Below, in pieces: positions 1-9,179 of a DNA stretch of 32,944 nucleotides. The stretch comes from Melioribacteraceae bacterium. GTDB taxonomy: Bacteria > Bacteroidota > Ignavibacteria > Ignavibacteriales > Melioribacteraceae. The DNA lies in NCBI GenBank assembly GCA_026983955.1, contig JALSTB010000164.1, positions 1-32,944 on the forward strand. Reading direction: 5' to 3'. Every line of letters starts with the position of its first letter. Positions within the stretch are counted from its first letter, which is position 1. The translations under genes and the position numbers were made by a program. The notes beneath the pieces were generated by a model. That model did no database searches. It was not told the origin of the DNA and saw only the letters and a list, made by a program, of their open reading frames with translations.

Positions 1-1122
1 TGTCGGCAAACCCATATAACTCAATCTGGAACCGTCTGTACCGCCTCTTATTGCCGATTGAATCGGTTTTATACCAAGCCGGCGCAAGGCTTCCAAAGCA
101 AATTCTTCCACTTGCGGGTGCTTATCAAGTATATTTTTCATATTTCTGTATTGTTCAATCACCTTAAATTCCGAAGAAGAACCCGGGAATGCCTCAACCG
201 TTTTATCGGTTAATTCTTTAAGAAAATCTTCATATTCTTTTAACTTATCGTCGATAAAATCACGAATGATAAATTTAAGAGTTGTTTTTTCCTCGTTGCC
301 GTTAACGGAAACGGGATGAACATATCCTTCGCGTCCCTCGGTGGTTTCGGGCGATAGCCGGTCTTTAGGCAACAACTCGAGAAAATGCCCGGCCATTTTT
401 ATCGAGTTAATCATTTTGCCTTTCGCATAACCGGGATGCACGTTTCGACCGATAAAATCAATATTAACGGCATCTGCGCTGAAAGTTTCGGTTTCAACTT
501 CGCCTCTTGTTCCGCCGTCGATTGTGTAAGCGTATTTTGCACCGAACTTTTCAACGTCGAAATGCTCAGTGCCTCTTCCCACTTCTTCATCGGGTGTAAA
601 ACATACTTTAATAGTTCCGTGTTTTACTTCCGGGTGGGTTACCAAATAATTCATTGCGTCCATTATTTCGGCAATTCCTGCTTTGTCATCGGCGCCCAAC
701 AATGTTGTTCCGTCGGTTGTAATTATATCGAATCCGATCATATCTTTCAACTCGGGATTGCTTGCGGCTTCTATAACTTTTCCGTTTTCCAGCACAATAT
801 CGCCGCCTTGATAATTTTTATGAATTTTCGGTTTAACATCTTTACCGCTAACCGCCGGTGAAGTATCGACGTGCGCAATAAAGCCGATTACCGGTACGTC
901 CTTGCCGGTATTCGATGGAAGCGTTGCCATCACATATCCCCATTCATCCATGTGTGCATCTTCCAAACCGATTTCTTTCAATTCCTTTACCAATTCTTTT
1001 GATAATTCCAATTGCTTGGGATCGCTGGGAAAAGTTTCCGATTCTTCATTCGATTGTGTGTCGTATTTAACATATTTCAAGAACCGGTCAACACAAGTGA
1101 ACTTATAATTTTCGTCGAACAT
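1..1122 (-). CDS. pepT: Peptidase T (tripeptide aminopeptidase), C-terminus cut by window edge
   Basis: This is a zinc-dependent M20 family aminopeptidase that removes the N-terminal residue from tripeptides in the cytoplasm. The window holds the first 374 codons; the family is usually about 410 residues, so roughly 35 to 40 C-terminal residues lie beyond the left edge. Visible M20 landmarks are H84-V-D86 in AHVDTSP, the metal-bridging aspartates D145/D146 in LGADDKAG, the catalytic and ligand glutamates E179/E180 in TPDEEVGRG, and D202 in TIDGGTRGE. The ATG at 1122 is preceded by a GAGG Shine-Dalgarno on the minus strand. The gene diverges from the pyrimidine-nucleoside phosphorylase gene. 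The intergenic inverted repeat at 1167-1189 would fall in its leader or promoter. The family assignment is secure. Confidence 0.95.
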   Translation of the reverse strand, partial: MFDENYKFTCVDRFLKYVKYDTQSNEESETFPSDPKQLELSKELVKELKEIGLEDAHMDEWGYVMATLPSNTGKDVPVIGFIAHVDTSPAVSGKDVKPKIHKNYQGGDIVLENGKVIEAASNPELKDMIGFDIITTDGTTLLGADDKAGIAEIMDAMNYLVTHPEVKHGTIKVCFTPDEEVGRGTEHFDVEKFGAKYAYTIDGGTRGEVETETFSADAVNIDFIGRNVHPGYAKGKMINSIKMAGHFLELLPKDRLSPETTEGREGYVHPVSVNGNEEKTTLKFIIRDFIDDKLKEYEDFLKELTDKTVEAFPGSSSEFKVIEQYRNMKNILDKHPQVEEFALEALRRLGIKPIQSAIRGGTDGSRLSYMGLPT

Positions 1123-1166
1123 TTTTACCTCAAAGTTTTGGATATTTATTTATTTTGTAATCAATA

Positions 1167-1189
1167 ATATTGAAATTGAGTTTCAATAT
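1167..1189. promoter_or_regulatory. Perfect inverted repeat in the pepT/deoA divergent intergenic region
   Basis: ATATTGAAA and TTTCAATAT form 9-base arms with a 5-base spacer (TTGAG). The repeat lies between two divergent genes, 45 bases from the pepT start and 67 from the deoA start, which is a typical place for a regulator binding site. It could also form a weak hairpin in the pepT leader. The regulator is unknown. Confidence 0.45.
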
Positions 1190-1209
1190 CAAATTCACTT
1201 TCAAACATA

Positions 1210-1217
1210 CAAAGATA
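1210..1217 (-). promoter_or_regulatory. pepT: Possible Bacteroidota-type -7 element for pepT
   Basis: Read on the minus strand this is TATCTTTG, matching the TAnnTTTG -7 consensus described for Bacteroidota primary sigma factors. No TTTG -33 box is present at the expected 19 to 21 bases upstream, so only half of the promoter is visible. If used, transcription would start near 1200 and the inverted repeat at 1167-1189 would lie within the first tens of bases of the transcript. Confidence 0.25.
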
Positions 1218-1255
1218 AGAGACAAAATTTTATTTTTAATTAATGCGGATTGTAT

Positions 1256-2560
1256 ATGAACACAGTAGAATTAATCAAAAAGAAACGTGATGGGAAAACA
1301 TTAACGAACGAAGAAATTTCATTCCTTGTTGAAAATTACACGAAGAAAAAAATTCCCGATTATCAATTTTCGGCATTTCTAATGGCCGCTTTTTTGAAAG
1401 GTTTGAACAAACGTGAAACTTCGGCGCTGACCAACTCAATGCTATACAGCGGGAAAGTTCTGGATTTATCGGAAATTCCCGGCACCAAAGTCGATAAACA
1501 TTCCACCGGTGGCGTGGGCGACAAAACATCGTTAATTATAGCGCCTGTTGTTGCAGCTGCCGGCATTAACGTTCCCATGATTTCCGGAAGGGGTTTGGGG
1601 CATACCGGCGGAACATTGGACAAACTGGAATCCATACCCGGTTTTAACGTTAACCTCAATTTGAAAAAGTACAAACAAAATCTTAAAAAAACGCAAGCAG
1701 TGTTAATCGGGCAAACGAGAGATATTGCTCCGGCCGATAAATTAATTTACTCACTGCGCGATGTTACCGCAACCGTTGAATCCATTCCCTTTATTACGGC
1801 GAGCATAATGAGCAAAAAACTCGCAGAAGGGATCGACGGTTTGGTTTTGGATGTTAAAACCGGAAGCGGAGCTTTTATGAAGAAAAAATCCGGTGCCGTT
1901 GCCCTTGCACAATCATTAATCGGCACGGCAAAAAATTTCAACAAAAAGGTTATGGCGTTCATAACCGATATGAATCAACCGCTTGGCAATTACATTGGTA
2001 ACTGGTTTGAAGTTTACGAAAGCATTAAAGTTCTGCATGGAGAGAAAACCGGAGGTCTATGGGAGTTGTCTATGAATCTTTCCGGAGCCATGCTGATGCT
2101 TGGGAAAAAAGTAAAATCCTTGAAAGAAGGAGTTGAACTTTCCGTTGAAATGATCAAATCGGGCAAAGCGTTCGATAAATTTTTGGAAATTGTGGAAGCC
2201 CAAAATGGAAATACTTTTTATATTAAAAATCCGGAAAAATATCCTTCAAGTAAATTTTCACAAAAAATTCAATTTACACAAAACGGCTATGTGGAAAAAA
2301 TCGATACATACAAAATTGGAATTGCCGCTCTGGAACTTGGCGCCGGAAGAAAAACAAAAGAAGACAAAATAGATCCGAAGGCGGGAATTATTTTCAAAGC
2401 GAAATTAGGAAACAGGGTAAAAAAGAATGATATTATCGCAGAGGTTTTTTCGGATAATGAAGCCGGTATCGAACGGGCGGCCGGATTGATTTCCGGAGCA
2501 GTTTCGGTTTCGAAAACAAAACCGCCCATACCGAAATTAATTAAAAATGTAATTGATTAA
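1256..2560 (+). CDS. deoA: Pyrimidine-nucleoside / thymidine phosphorylase
   Basis: The enzyme catalyses reversible phosphorolysis of thymidine, deoxyuridine or uridine to the free base and (deoxy)ribose 1-phosphate in cytoplasmic nucleoside salvage. The 434-residue product has the normal family length. It carries the phosphate-binding KHSTGGVGDKTSL segment near residue 81 and the family signature SGRGLGHTGGTLDKLES near residue 112. The C-terminal alpha/beta domain contains the usual TKEDKIDP segment. A TTG six bases upstream (1250) is in frame, but the ATG at 1256 matches the usual start of the family and is preferred. No strong Shine-Dalgarno is seen. The overall sequence looks closer to the Pdp type with broad pyrimidine specificity than to strict DeoA; that distinction is uncertain. 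Confidence 0.93.
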   Translation: MNTVELIKKKRDGKTLTNEEISFLVENYTKKKIPDYQFSAFLMAAFLKGLNKRETSALTNSMLYSGKVLDLSEIPGTKVDKHSTGGVGDKTSLIIAPVVAAAGINVPMISGRGLGHTGGTLDKLESIPGFNVNLNLKKYKQNLKKTQAVLIGQTRDIAPADKLIYSLRDVTATVESIPFITASIMSKKLAEGIDGLVLDVKTGSGAFMKKKSGAVALAQSLIGTAKNFNKKVMAFITDMNQPLGNYIGNWFEVYESIKVLHGEKTGGLWELSMNLSGAMLMLGKKVKSLKEGVELSVEMIKSGKAFDKFLEIVEAQNGNTFYIKNPEKYPSSKFSQKIQFTQNGYVEKIDTYKIGIAALELGAGRKTKEDKIDPKAGIIFKAKLGNRVKKNDIIAEVFSDNEAGIERAAGLISGAVSVSKTKPPIPKLIKNVID

Positions 2561-2590
2561 TATTTAATAAAAATAAATCCGGAGGTTGAA

Positions 2591-3460
2591 ATGATTTTTA
2601 TAGTGGCAATCCTTATCGCCGTAATAGCTTTCGCGGCTTTTCTTAATTTAAAAAAGACGCACCGGAAACAGGAAATGGCCTTTACCGGTTTGGTTGCTTT
2701 TGGTGCACTTGTAGTTGCCGTTGCCCAAATATTTACGGTTGTTCCGGCGGGAATGGTTGGTGTTGTCGATTTCTTCGGAAACGTTAGCGATAATACATTG
2801 AAATCGGGTGTTAATCTGGTTAACCCGCTGGCAAAAGTTGTAAAATTTAATATTAAAACTCAAGAAATTAAAGAAGAAATGAATGTACCTTCAAAAGAAG
2901 GTTTGCCCATTCAGTTGGAAATCAGTCTGCTCTATAAATTAAATCCGGATAAAGCGAATGAAATATATAAAACGGTAGGACCGAATTACACACAAATAAT
3001 TTTAATTCCCCAATTCCGTTCGGTTGTTCGGGGGGTTACCGCAAAATATGAAGCGAAAGCCTTGTACACGGCATCGAGGGAAAAACTTGCAACCGAAATA
3101 ACACAAGAGCTTGACAGTTTGGTAGGTCCGAGAGGAATAGTTATCGAACGTGCGCCGATGCGGCAAATAATACTTCCTCCCAAATTGACCCAATCAATCA
3201 CGGAAAAACTTCAAGCCGAACAAGAAAGCCAAAGAATGACTTTCGTACTTAAAAAAGAAAAGCAAGAAGCGGAAAGAAAAAGAATCGAAGCGGAAGGTAT
3301 TCGCGATTTCCAAAGAATTGTTTCCGAAGGTATAAATACCAATTTACTAAAATGGAAAGGAATTGAAGCCACGGAAAAACTGGCAAATTCCCCCAACACA
3401 AAAGTGGTTGTAATAGGTTCCGGCAAAGACGGATTGCCTATTATACTCGGAAATAATTAA
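2591..3460 (+). CDS. SPFH/Band 7 (prohibitin-like) membrane protein
   Basis: The 289-residue protein begins with two hydrophobic segments (about residues 2-19 and 30-50). A Band 7/prohibitin domain follows, running from the VPAGMVGVVDFFGNV entry motif (about residue 52) to about residue 210. An alpha-helical, charged coiled-coil stretch (about 200-245, rich in KKEKQEAERKRIEAEG) precedes a short C-terminal tail. Proteins of this family form large ring- or cage-shaped membrane assemblies and often modulate membrane proteases such as FtsH. The start is fixed by a GGAGG Shine-Dalgarno at 2581-2585, five bases before the ATG. It lies 30 bases downstream of the phosphorylase gene and 24 bases upstream of the DUF971 gene, so co-transcription is likely. 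No specific partner can be assigned. Confidence 0.9.
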   Translation: MIFIVAILIAVIAFAAFLNLKKTHRKQEMAFTGLVAFGALVVAVAQIFTVVPAGMVGVVDFFGNVSDNTLKSGVNLVNPLAKVVKFNIKTQEIKEEMNVPSKEGLPIQLEISLLYKLNPDKANEIYKTVGPNYTQIILIPQFRSVVRGVTAKYEAKALYTASREKLATEITQELDSLVGPRGIVIERAPMRQIILPPKLTQSITEKLQAEQESQRMTFVLKKEKQEAERKRIEAEGIRDFQRIVSEGINTNLLKWKGIEATEKLANSPNTKVVVIGSGKDGLPIILGNN

Positions 3461-3484
3461 TTAAAAGTGAGGTGAAAAGTTAAA

Positions 3485-3814
3485 ATGGCTATGCCGACTA
3501 AAATAGAATTAAAAGACAACAAAACCCTTACAATAGTTTGGGATAACGGCAAAACTTATAACTACCCGTTAAAATTTTTAAGGGATGAATCGCCCGATGC
3601 GGGAAATAAAGGCGAAACCATTTTGTGGAAACATTATCCACCGCCGCCGCAAGGACCCGACAAACCGGGCAAATATGAAATTGCAAACATTGAAGTTGTT
3701 GGAAACTACGCTATCCAAATCCGTTGGAAAGACGGGTACGACCACGGAATTTATTCATGGGATTTGTTGCTCAAATGGGGTGAACTTCTGGAAAATGAAT
3801 CTGGAACAAAATAA
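3485..3814 (+). CDS. DUF971 domain protein (GBBH-like N-terminal domain)
   Basis: This is a 109-residue stand-alone DUF971 protein. The family resembles the N-terminal domain of gamma-butyrobetaine hydroxylase. Characteristic features are the early I-x-W-D-NG-x-x-Y segment (VWDNGKTYNYPLKFLRDESP) and the C-terminal GYDHGIYSWDLL motif. Stand-alone members are common near iron-sulfur cluster or Mrp-related genes in other bacteria, but nothing in this neighbourhood confirms such a role. The ATG at 3485 follows a GAGGTG sequence at 3469-3474 with 10 bases of spacing; an internal ATG two codons later is also possible. It is probably the last gene of the unit that ends at the hairpin 3854-3880. Confidence 0.85.
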   Translation: MAMPTKIELKDNKTLTIVWDNGKTYNYPLKFLRDESPDAGNKGETILWKHYPPPPQGPDKPGKYEIANIEVVGNYAIQIRWKDGYDHGIYSWDLLLKWGELLENESGTK

Positions 3815-3853
3815 ATCTTACTTTTCACTTACTAATTCTTCTTTAATTCAAAA

Positions 3854-3880
3854 GGGGAAGCCGGTTAAAGCGGCTTCCCC
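3854..3880 (+). terminator. Strong hairpin after the DUF971 gene, probable terminator
   Basis: Perfect 10-base arms GGGGAAGCCG and CGGCTTCCCC flank a 7-base loop (GTTAAAG). It lies 40 bases after the DUF971 stop and 39 bases before the sensor kinase ATG. There is no T-run on the plus strand after the stem, only GTAAATACTT, and on the minus strand only TTTT follows. Termination is therefore likely from stem strength and position, but this is not a textbook intrinsic terminator. Confidence 0.6.
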
Positions 3881-3918
3881 GTAAATACTTGATCTACACA
3901 ACTTTTTTGAGTATTAAA

Positions 3919-6900
3919 ATGAATAACAAAATCAAACAATTGTATAAACTTGCAGTCCGGTATTCATTATTCATATTAATCAGTGCTTTGCTTCTCTTTT
4001 TTCTTGCAAGGGAATTCGAAACCGCGTACGACATTACATTTAACCAAGGTGAAGTTGTATTTACCGTTTCGGAATTATTGAACAATGTAAATAACGCTCA
4101 CCTTAGTCTGCAATATTTCAGAGACTATCACAAATCCGCCGATTGGAAAGATTTTAACCAAAAAATCAAATCAGCTTTAACCGAAGTGGATTTAATACTA
4201 AACGGGTGGGAAACCGATGGAAAAAAAATTCAACCTGTCCGGTATAACAAAACCCGGAACAGCTTGAATAATGCCAAACTGCATATTAAAAACATAATCG
4301 AAAAAACCAGAAAATTTAAATTGAACTATAACCGGGAATTGCTTAAACAAAAATGGAACGATATACATCTCGAACTGAGTGGAATTACATCGGAATTGAA
4401 CAATGCAAAGAGATACATTTACAATCATTTTAACATTTCAAGACAAAATTTTTATAATTATAAAATTTTATCTATTCTGTTTTCCAGTATTATGTTGCTC
4501 TCACTGGGCTTCGTACTTGTTGCAAAAGACCGGCAAAAAGCAAAGGATTTGAAAAAACTTAACTCCATCAACACACAACTTCAGGAAAAAATCAACGAAC
4601 TTACAACAACGGAAAACCAACTGCGCAACGAGAGCCTTATTAACAAAACAATTCTGGAAACCAGTCTGAACGGGTTTCTTTTGATGGATACCGAGCAAAA
4701 TATACTTGATGCAAATCCCGCTTATTGCGAATTGACCGGTTATTCCAAAGAGGAGCTGCTACAAAAAAATGTCAAGGAATTGGATGTTGCGTTGAGCCCA
4801 TCCGAAACCGGAGAACTAATTAAAAAAATCATCAAAAACCGCAAAGCACAATTCGAAACCAAACACAAATGTAAAAACGGCTCGGTGGTCGATTTGGATG
4901 TAAGTGTTTCATTAATGTACCTTGACGACAAAATTTACGTTGCAACATTTGTACAAGACATTACCGAAAAGAATAAAGCTATCGGGAAATTAAAACAAGA
5001 AGAAGAGCGATACAGAATTATTCTAAATAACATAGACGAAATCGTTTACCAAGTCGAATGTACCGAACCGAGAAACTTATTTAACGGTAAAACCATTTTC
5101 GTAAGTCCAAAAACCGAACGGATTTTGGGAATACACCCCGGAAAATTTTACAACGATCCGGAATTGTGGTATAGAAATATCCACCCCGATGATTACGAAA
5201 AATTAAAAACGGATACTCAAAAAATTTTCGATAGCAAAGGCTCGGGGGAAAGAAACTATCGGATTAAAAATCCAAAAACCAATGAATACAGATGGATTGA
5301 AGACCGCATCACCGTTTTGCTGGATGAACAAAATAACTTTTTGGGATTTGTAGGTGTTGCCCGCGATATAACTGAATGGGTGAAAGCAAAACAGGCACTG
5401 GAAGAAAAAGAACTCAGATACCGGACCCTATTTAATTTGGCTCCAAACGGTATTATGCTGGTTGACAAAAACGGTACCATAATTGACGCTAACAAAGTTT
5501 TGTGTGAAATTTTCGGATATAACCGTAACGAATTAATTGGAAATAACGTACGTATTTTCGCGCATGATGAAAACAAAGACAAGGTGGAAAAAAATATTAA
5601 AAAGATTTTGAACGGTGAAACATTACGGCACAATTTAAAAAGCAGAAAAAAAGACGGAAATGAAATTTTCATCCGGCTTAATGAAACAAAAATTACGTTA
5701 CCTAATTTGGAAGAAGGCATTTTAAGTATTTCCGAAGATATTACCGATGTAATTAATATGCAGGATGCTCTTAAAAAAAGCGAAGAGAAATATAAAAACC
5801 TAATTGAAATTTCCCCCGTGGGAATTACCATTTTAAAAAACGGGAAAATAGTTTATGCCAATCCGGCACTTGCCAAAACCCTCGGCTTCGATTCTCCCGC
5901 AGAGCTAACGGGAAAATCAATGATCGATTTTGTTCATCCGGCATATCTTAAATTCGCAGAAAGAAGGTTGAAAAGTTTAATGAACAAAACACAAGACAAA
6001 GTATCGCTTGCAGAAGAAAAATTTATTAAAACCAACGGTGAAGTTATTGATGTGCTTGTTATCGGACAGACTACAGAATTCGAAGGCGAGGATGCTGTTC
6101 AAGGTTACATTTACGACATTACGAAACAAAAAGCACTTACAACCGAACTCGAAAAAAGCCGTTCAATGCTTAAAGAAGCGCAACACATTGCCCGCCTCGG
6201 AAACTGGCAGTGGGATTTGCAAACCAATGAACTTAGCTGGTCGGATGAAATATATAACATCTTCGAAATTCAGCCGACAGAAGTAAAGGCAACATTCGAA
6301 GCATTCAAACGTATGGTGCACAAAGATGACTTGTCCGCAGTACAAGCCGAGATCGACAAGTCCATCTCATCAAAAAAACCATTCGATATAATTCACAGAA
6401 TAAAATTGAGAAACGGTAAAATCAAATTCGTACAAGCGCGTGGAAGAACCTACTACACGGGGAAAGACGAACCCGTAAAAGTAATAGGAACATTGCAAGA
6501 TATAACGGAATTGAAAAACACGGAACTGGCACTTCAAGAAAGTGAAAAAAGATTGTCGAGCATAATGAAGGCGGCACCAATAGGTCTCGGATTAATTAAA
6601 AACCGCAAGCTGGTTTATGTTAACGATTTTCTCTCCAATTTTCTTGGATATGAAAAAAGTGAAATGGAAGGCGAAGCATCGAAGAAATTCTATGCCGACG
6701 AAGGTGAATATCATAAAATCGGGGAACTATATAAAATCGCGAAAGAAAGAGGGGTTGCTTACGGTGAAGCAAAAATAAAACACAAATCGGGTAAACTGTT
6801 CGATACCATAATCAGTCTCTGCCCCTTGGAAGAAGATGAAATTTCAGGAAATTCCATCTTTGCTGTTCTGGATATTACGGAACGGAAACAAATTGAAAAC

Positions 6901-8445
6901 AGATTACAACTCGAAAAAGCCCGCTATCACGGTTTGTTCGAACATGCGCCCATTTCAATTTGGGAAGAAGATTTTTCCGAAGGGAAATTATACATCGACA
7001 AACTAAAACGAACGGGGATAACGGATTTCAATAAATATTTTGCGGATAATCCTGATGAATTGACAGAATTAATTAAAAAAGTTAAAGTTGTAGATATTAA
7101 TATGGAAACCGTCAGAATGCTAAAAGCCGGAAGCAAACGGGAAGTTCTTGGCGGATTAGACAAAGTTCTAATACCGGAATCAATCGATGCATTTAAAAAA
7201 GAAATTATCACCCTTGCCGAAGGCGGACAGAAATTATCGCAGGAAAGCAAGCATAAAAATTTCGCAGGTGAAATCCGTGATATTTACGTTTCGTTTACAA
7301 TCGCACCGGGCTTCGAAGACAACTGGGGAAAAATATTCGTTACGGTTCTGGATATTACGGAAAAGAAAAAATCGGAAGAACAAATCCAATACCAGGCAAC
7401 ACTTCTCGATTCCGCACAAGATGCAATTATCGCCAGTAACGACAAGGAACTTCCGGTGGACCTGAACACTACAATTTCGTATTGGAACAGGGGAGCGGAA
7501 AGATTGTACGGTTGGAAAAAGGAAGAAGTTCTCGGAAAGAAAATCCGTGATGTGATAAAATCCGAACCGCTAAGTGCATCCGTGCAACAAATGAGAAAAG
7601 AATTGATTGAAAAGGGAAAGTGGTCGGGAGAAGTTATCCAATATAACCGGCAAGGTGAAAAAGTTATTGTTATGCTCTCAGTCAATACCGTTTACGAAAA
7701 TGGCAAACCCACCGGAACATTCGGAGTAAATCATAATATCACCGAATTGAAAGAAGCATACAATAAACTTGAAGAAAGTCAGAAACAACTCCAGGCACTT
7801 GCCGAATATTTGGAAAAAATCCGGGAGGAAGAAAGAACCTATATTGCAAGGGAAATCCACGACGATTTGGGTCAAACCCTTACAGCATTAAAAATCGACC
7901 TTTCATGGTTGAAACGGAACGCCGCTCAAGGAAAGTATCCGCAAGTAAGTAAAATAAACGGCATGATAAACCTTGTGGATAATACCATTAAAACGGTACA
8001 GAGAATATCATCGCAATTGCGCCCCGGAATTTTGGATGACCTCGGTTTAGTTGCCACACTTGAATGGGCAACAATGGAATTTGAAGAACGGACAAACATT
8101 GCTTGCAATCTTAATATTCAACCTAAAAATTTTGACATTGCCGAAAATACATCAATTGCACTGTTTAGAATTTATCAAGAAATTCTAACAAATATTTCAC
8201 GCCACGCAAATGCAAAAAATGTTAATATTAATATTGAGAAAAAGAACAATTTCATTTCTTTATATGTCCGCGACGATGGTAAAGGCATTGAACAAAATGA
8301 AATCAACAGTCCTAAATCATTGGGCTTAATCGGAATTAAAGAAAGGGTTCGCGGACTTGGGGGAACGGTTGAAATTGAAGGTATAAAGAACAAAGGTACT
8401 ACTATCAAAATAATTCTACCGTTAAACGGAACAAGTGAAAAATGA
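3919..8445 (+). CDS. Membrane sensor histidine kinase with about eight PAS domains (HisKA_3 type)
   Basis: The 1508-residue kinase has TM1 at about residues 13-32, a mostly helical extracytoplasmic region (33-182) and TM2 at about 183-202. Eight PAS or PAS-like segments follow, at roughly 243-360, 364-490, 501-620, 625-745, 750-870, 878-990, 1003-1145 and 1158-1280. Segments 2 and 5 resemble the PAS_3 subtype, and segment 7 is the most divergent. The dimerisation domain is the NarX/DesK-like HisKA_3 type, EEERTYIAREIHDDLGQTL, with phospho-acceptor H1314. The ATPase domain has the N-box EILTNISRHA and the DDGKGI and GLIGIKERV motifs. A TTG at 3889 would add ten residues, but the ATG at 3919 gives a natural cytoplasmic N-terminus. 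The stop overlaps the start of the NarL-type regulator gene by four bases, strongly implying a cognate pair. The signals sensed are unknown. Confidence 0.95.
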   Translation: MNNKIKQLYKLAVRYSLFILISALLLFFLAREFETAYDITFNQGEVVFTVSELLNNVNNAHLSLQYFRDYHKSADWKDFNQKIKSALTEVDLILNGWETDGKKIQPVRYNKTRNSLNNAKLHIKNIIEKTRKFKLNYNRELLKQKWNDIHLELSGITSELNNAKRYIYNHFNISRQNFYNYKILSILFSSIMLLSLGFVLVAKDRQKAKDLKKLNSINTQLQEKINELTTTENQLRNESLINKTILETSLNGFLLMDTEQNILDANPAYCELTGYSKEELLQKNVKELDVALSPSETGELIKKIIKNRKAQFETKHKCKNGSVVDLDVSVSLMYLDDKIYVATFVQDITEKNKAIGKLKQEEERYRIILNNIDEIVYQVECTEPRNLFNGKTIFVSPKTERILGIHPGKFYNDPELWYRNIHPDDYEKLKTDTQKIFDSKGSGERNYRIKNPKTNEYRWIEDRITVLLDEQNNFLGFVGVARDITEWVKAKQALEEKELRYRTLFNLAPNGIMLVDKNGTIIDANKVLCEIFGYNRNELIGNNVRIFAHDENKDKVEKNIKKILNGETLRHNLKSRKKDGNEIFIRLNETKITLPNLEEGILSISEDITDVINMQDALKKSEEKYKNLIEISPVGITILKNGKIVYANPALAKTLGFDSPAELTGKSMIDFVHPAYLKFAERRLKSLMNKTQDKVSLAEEKFIKTNGEVIDVLVIGQTTEFEGEDAVQGYIYDITKQKALTTELEKSRSMLKEAQHIARLGNWQWDLQTNELSWSDEIYNIFEIQPTEVKATFEAFKRMVHKDDLSAVQAEIDKSISSKKPFDIIHRIKLRNGKIKFVQARGRTYYTGKDEPVKVIGTLQDITELKNTELALQESEKRLSSIMKAAPIGLGLIKNRKLVYVNDFLSNFLGYEKSEMEGEASKKFYADEGEYHKIGELYKIAKERGVAYGEAKIKHKSGKLFDTIISLCPLEEDEISGNSIFAVLDITERKQIENRLQLEKARYHGLFEHAPISIWEEDFSEGKLYIDKLKRTGITDFNKYFADNPDELTELIKKVKVVDINMETVRMLKAGSKREVLGGLDKVLIPESIDAFKKEIITLAEGGQKLSQESKHKNFAGEIRDIYVSFTIAPGFEDNWGKIFVTVLDITEKKKSEEQIQYQATLLDSAQDAIIASNDKELPVDLNTTISYWNRGAERLYGWKKEEVLGKKIRDVIKSEPLSASVQQMRKELIEKGKWSGEVIQYNRQGEKVIVMLSVNTVYENGKPTGTFGVNHNITELKEAYNKLEESQKQLQALAEYLEKIREEERTYIAREIHDDLGQTLTALKIDLSWLKRNAAQGKYPQVSKINGMINLVDNTIKTVQRISSQLRPGILDDLGLVATLEWATMEFEERTNIACNLNIQPKNFDIAENTSIALFRIYQEILTNISRHANAKNVNINIEKKNNFISLYVRDDGKGIEQNEINSPKSLGLIGIKERVRGLGGTVEIEGIKNKGTTIKIILPLNGTSEK

Positions 8446-9074
8446 AACTATTAATTGCAGACGATCATTCGATTGTACGCAAAGGATTAAAGATGATAAT
8501 TTCGGAAATTCCCGGGGTCGAATCAATCGATGAAGCCTCTAACGGTTTTGAAGTCTTTGAAAAACTGGAACGGAATAAATTCGATTTGTTGCTTCTCGAT
8601 CTGTCAATGCCCGGTAAAAGCGGTCTCGACGTATTAAAAGAGGTTAAAAATATTTATCCCGATTTAAAAGTTTTGGTCTTGAGCATTCACCCGGAAAATC
8701 AATATGCCAAACGGGTATTACGTGCGGGTGCAAGCGGTTTCATTCCAAAACATGCAGACCCCGAAGAATTAAAAAGTGCAATTTTAAAAGTTATCCGGGG
8801 CAAAAAATATATTTCGAATCACTTTGCGGAATTACTTGCCGACGAAATAAGTAAACCCGAAACCGGGGAAAGACATCAAACTTTATCCGACCGGGAATTC
8901 CAAGTTTTCAAACTACTGGCAAAAGGCTACACCAATAAGGAAATATCCGGGATGCTGTTTTTAAGCGATAAGACAGTTAGCACTTACAAGAGCAGAATCT
9001 TTGAAAAATTGAATATCAATAACAATGCCGAGCTGATAAAATACGCTATTAAACACAACCTTCTCGAAGAATAA
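8442..9074 (+). CDS. NarL/FixJ-family response regulator, DNA-binding
   Basis: The 210-residue protein has an N-terminal receiver domain with acidic pair D7/D8, phospho-acceptor D53 (LLLLDLSMPG), S81 and K103 (FIPKHA). A C-terminal LuxR-type helix-turn-helix follows (about residues 148-205: LSDREFQVFKLLAKGYTNKEI then LSDKTVSTYKSRIFEKL). The ATG overlaps the kinase stop as ATGA, so the two are translationally coupled. HisKA_3 kinases pair with NarL-type regulators, so phosphate transfer from H1314 of the upstream kinase to D53 is the expected reaction. A plausible target site, an inverted repeat resembling NarL-family heptad sites, lies at 9085-9102 just after this gene. Confidence 0.95.
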   Translation: MKLLIADDHSIVRKGLKMIISEIPGVESIDEASNGFEVFEKLERNKFDLLLLDLSMPGKSGLDVLKEVKNIYPDLKVLVLSIHPENQYAKRVLRAGASGFIPKHADPEELKSAILKVIRGKKYISNHFAELLADEISKPETGERHQTLSDREFQVFKLLAKGYTNKEISGMLFLSDKTVSTYKSRIFEKLNINNNAELIKYAIKHNLLEE

Positions 9075-9084
9075 TCACCGGGAC

Positions 9085-9102
9085 TGTAAGAATATTCCTA
9101 CA
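9085..9102. promoter_or_regulatory. NarL-family-like inverted repeat ahead of the receiver/kinase pair
   Basis: TGTAAGAATATTCCTACA is an 18-base inverted repeat with eight of nine pairs matching. Its half-sites (TTCCTA/TTCTTA type, arranged around an AT core) resemble the inverted heptads bound by some NarL-family regulators such as BvgA. It sits 11 bases after the NarL-type regulator stop and 78 bases before the next gene. An outer GACTG/CAGTC pair (9082-9086 and 9110-9114) could make a longer stem, so a transcript-end structure is the alternative. Confidence 0.35.
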
Positions 9103-9179
9103 AAAAAATCAGTCAATTATTTAACAACCAAAAAGCCCTTTGTTGTATATTGTTTTTAGTCAAATAAAAATAATATAAC

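Noticed and set aside
385-1108. Plus-strand open frames of 158 and 68 codons
   Set aside because: They lie entirely antisense to pepT, whose catalytic motifs are intact on the minus strand, and show no recognisable protein features.
3889-3918. TTG at 3889 as the start of the multi-PAS kinase
   Set aside because: It is only nine bases beyond the stem of the hairpin at 3854-3880 and lacks a ribosome binding site. The ATG at 3919 gives a standard short cytoplasmic N-terminus before TM1.
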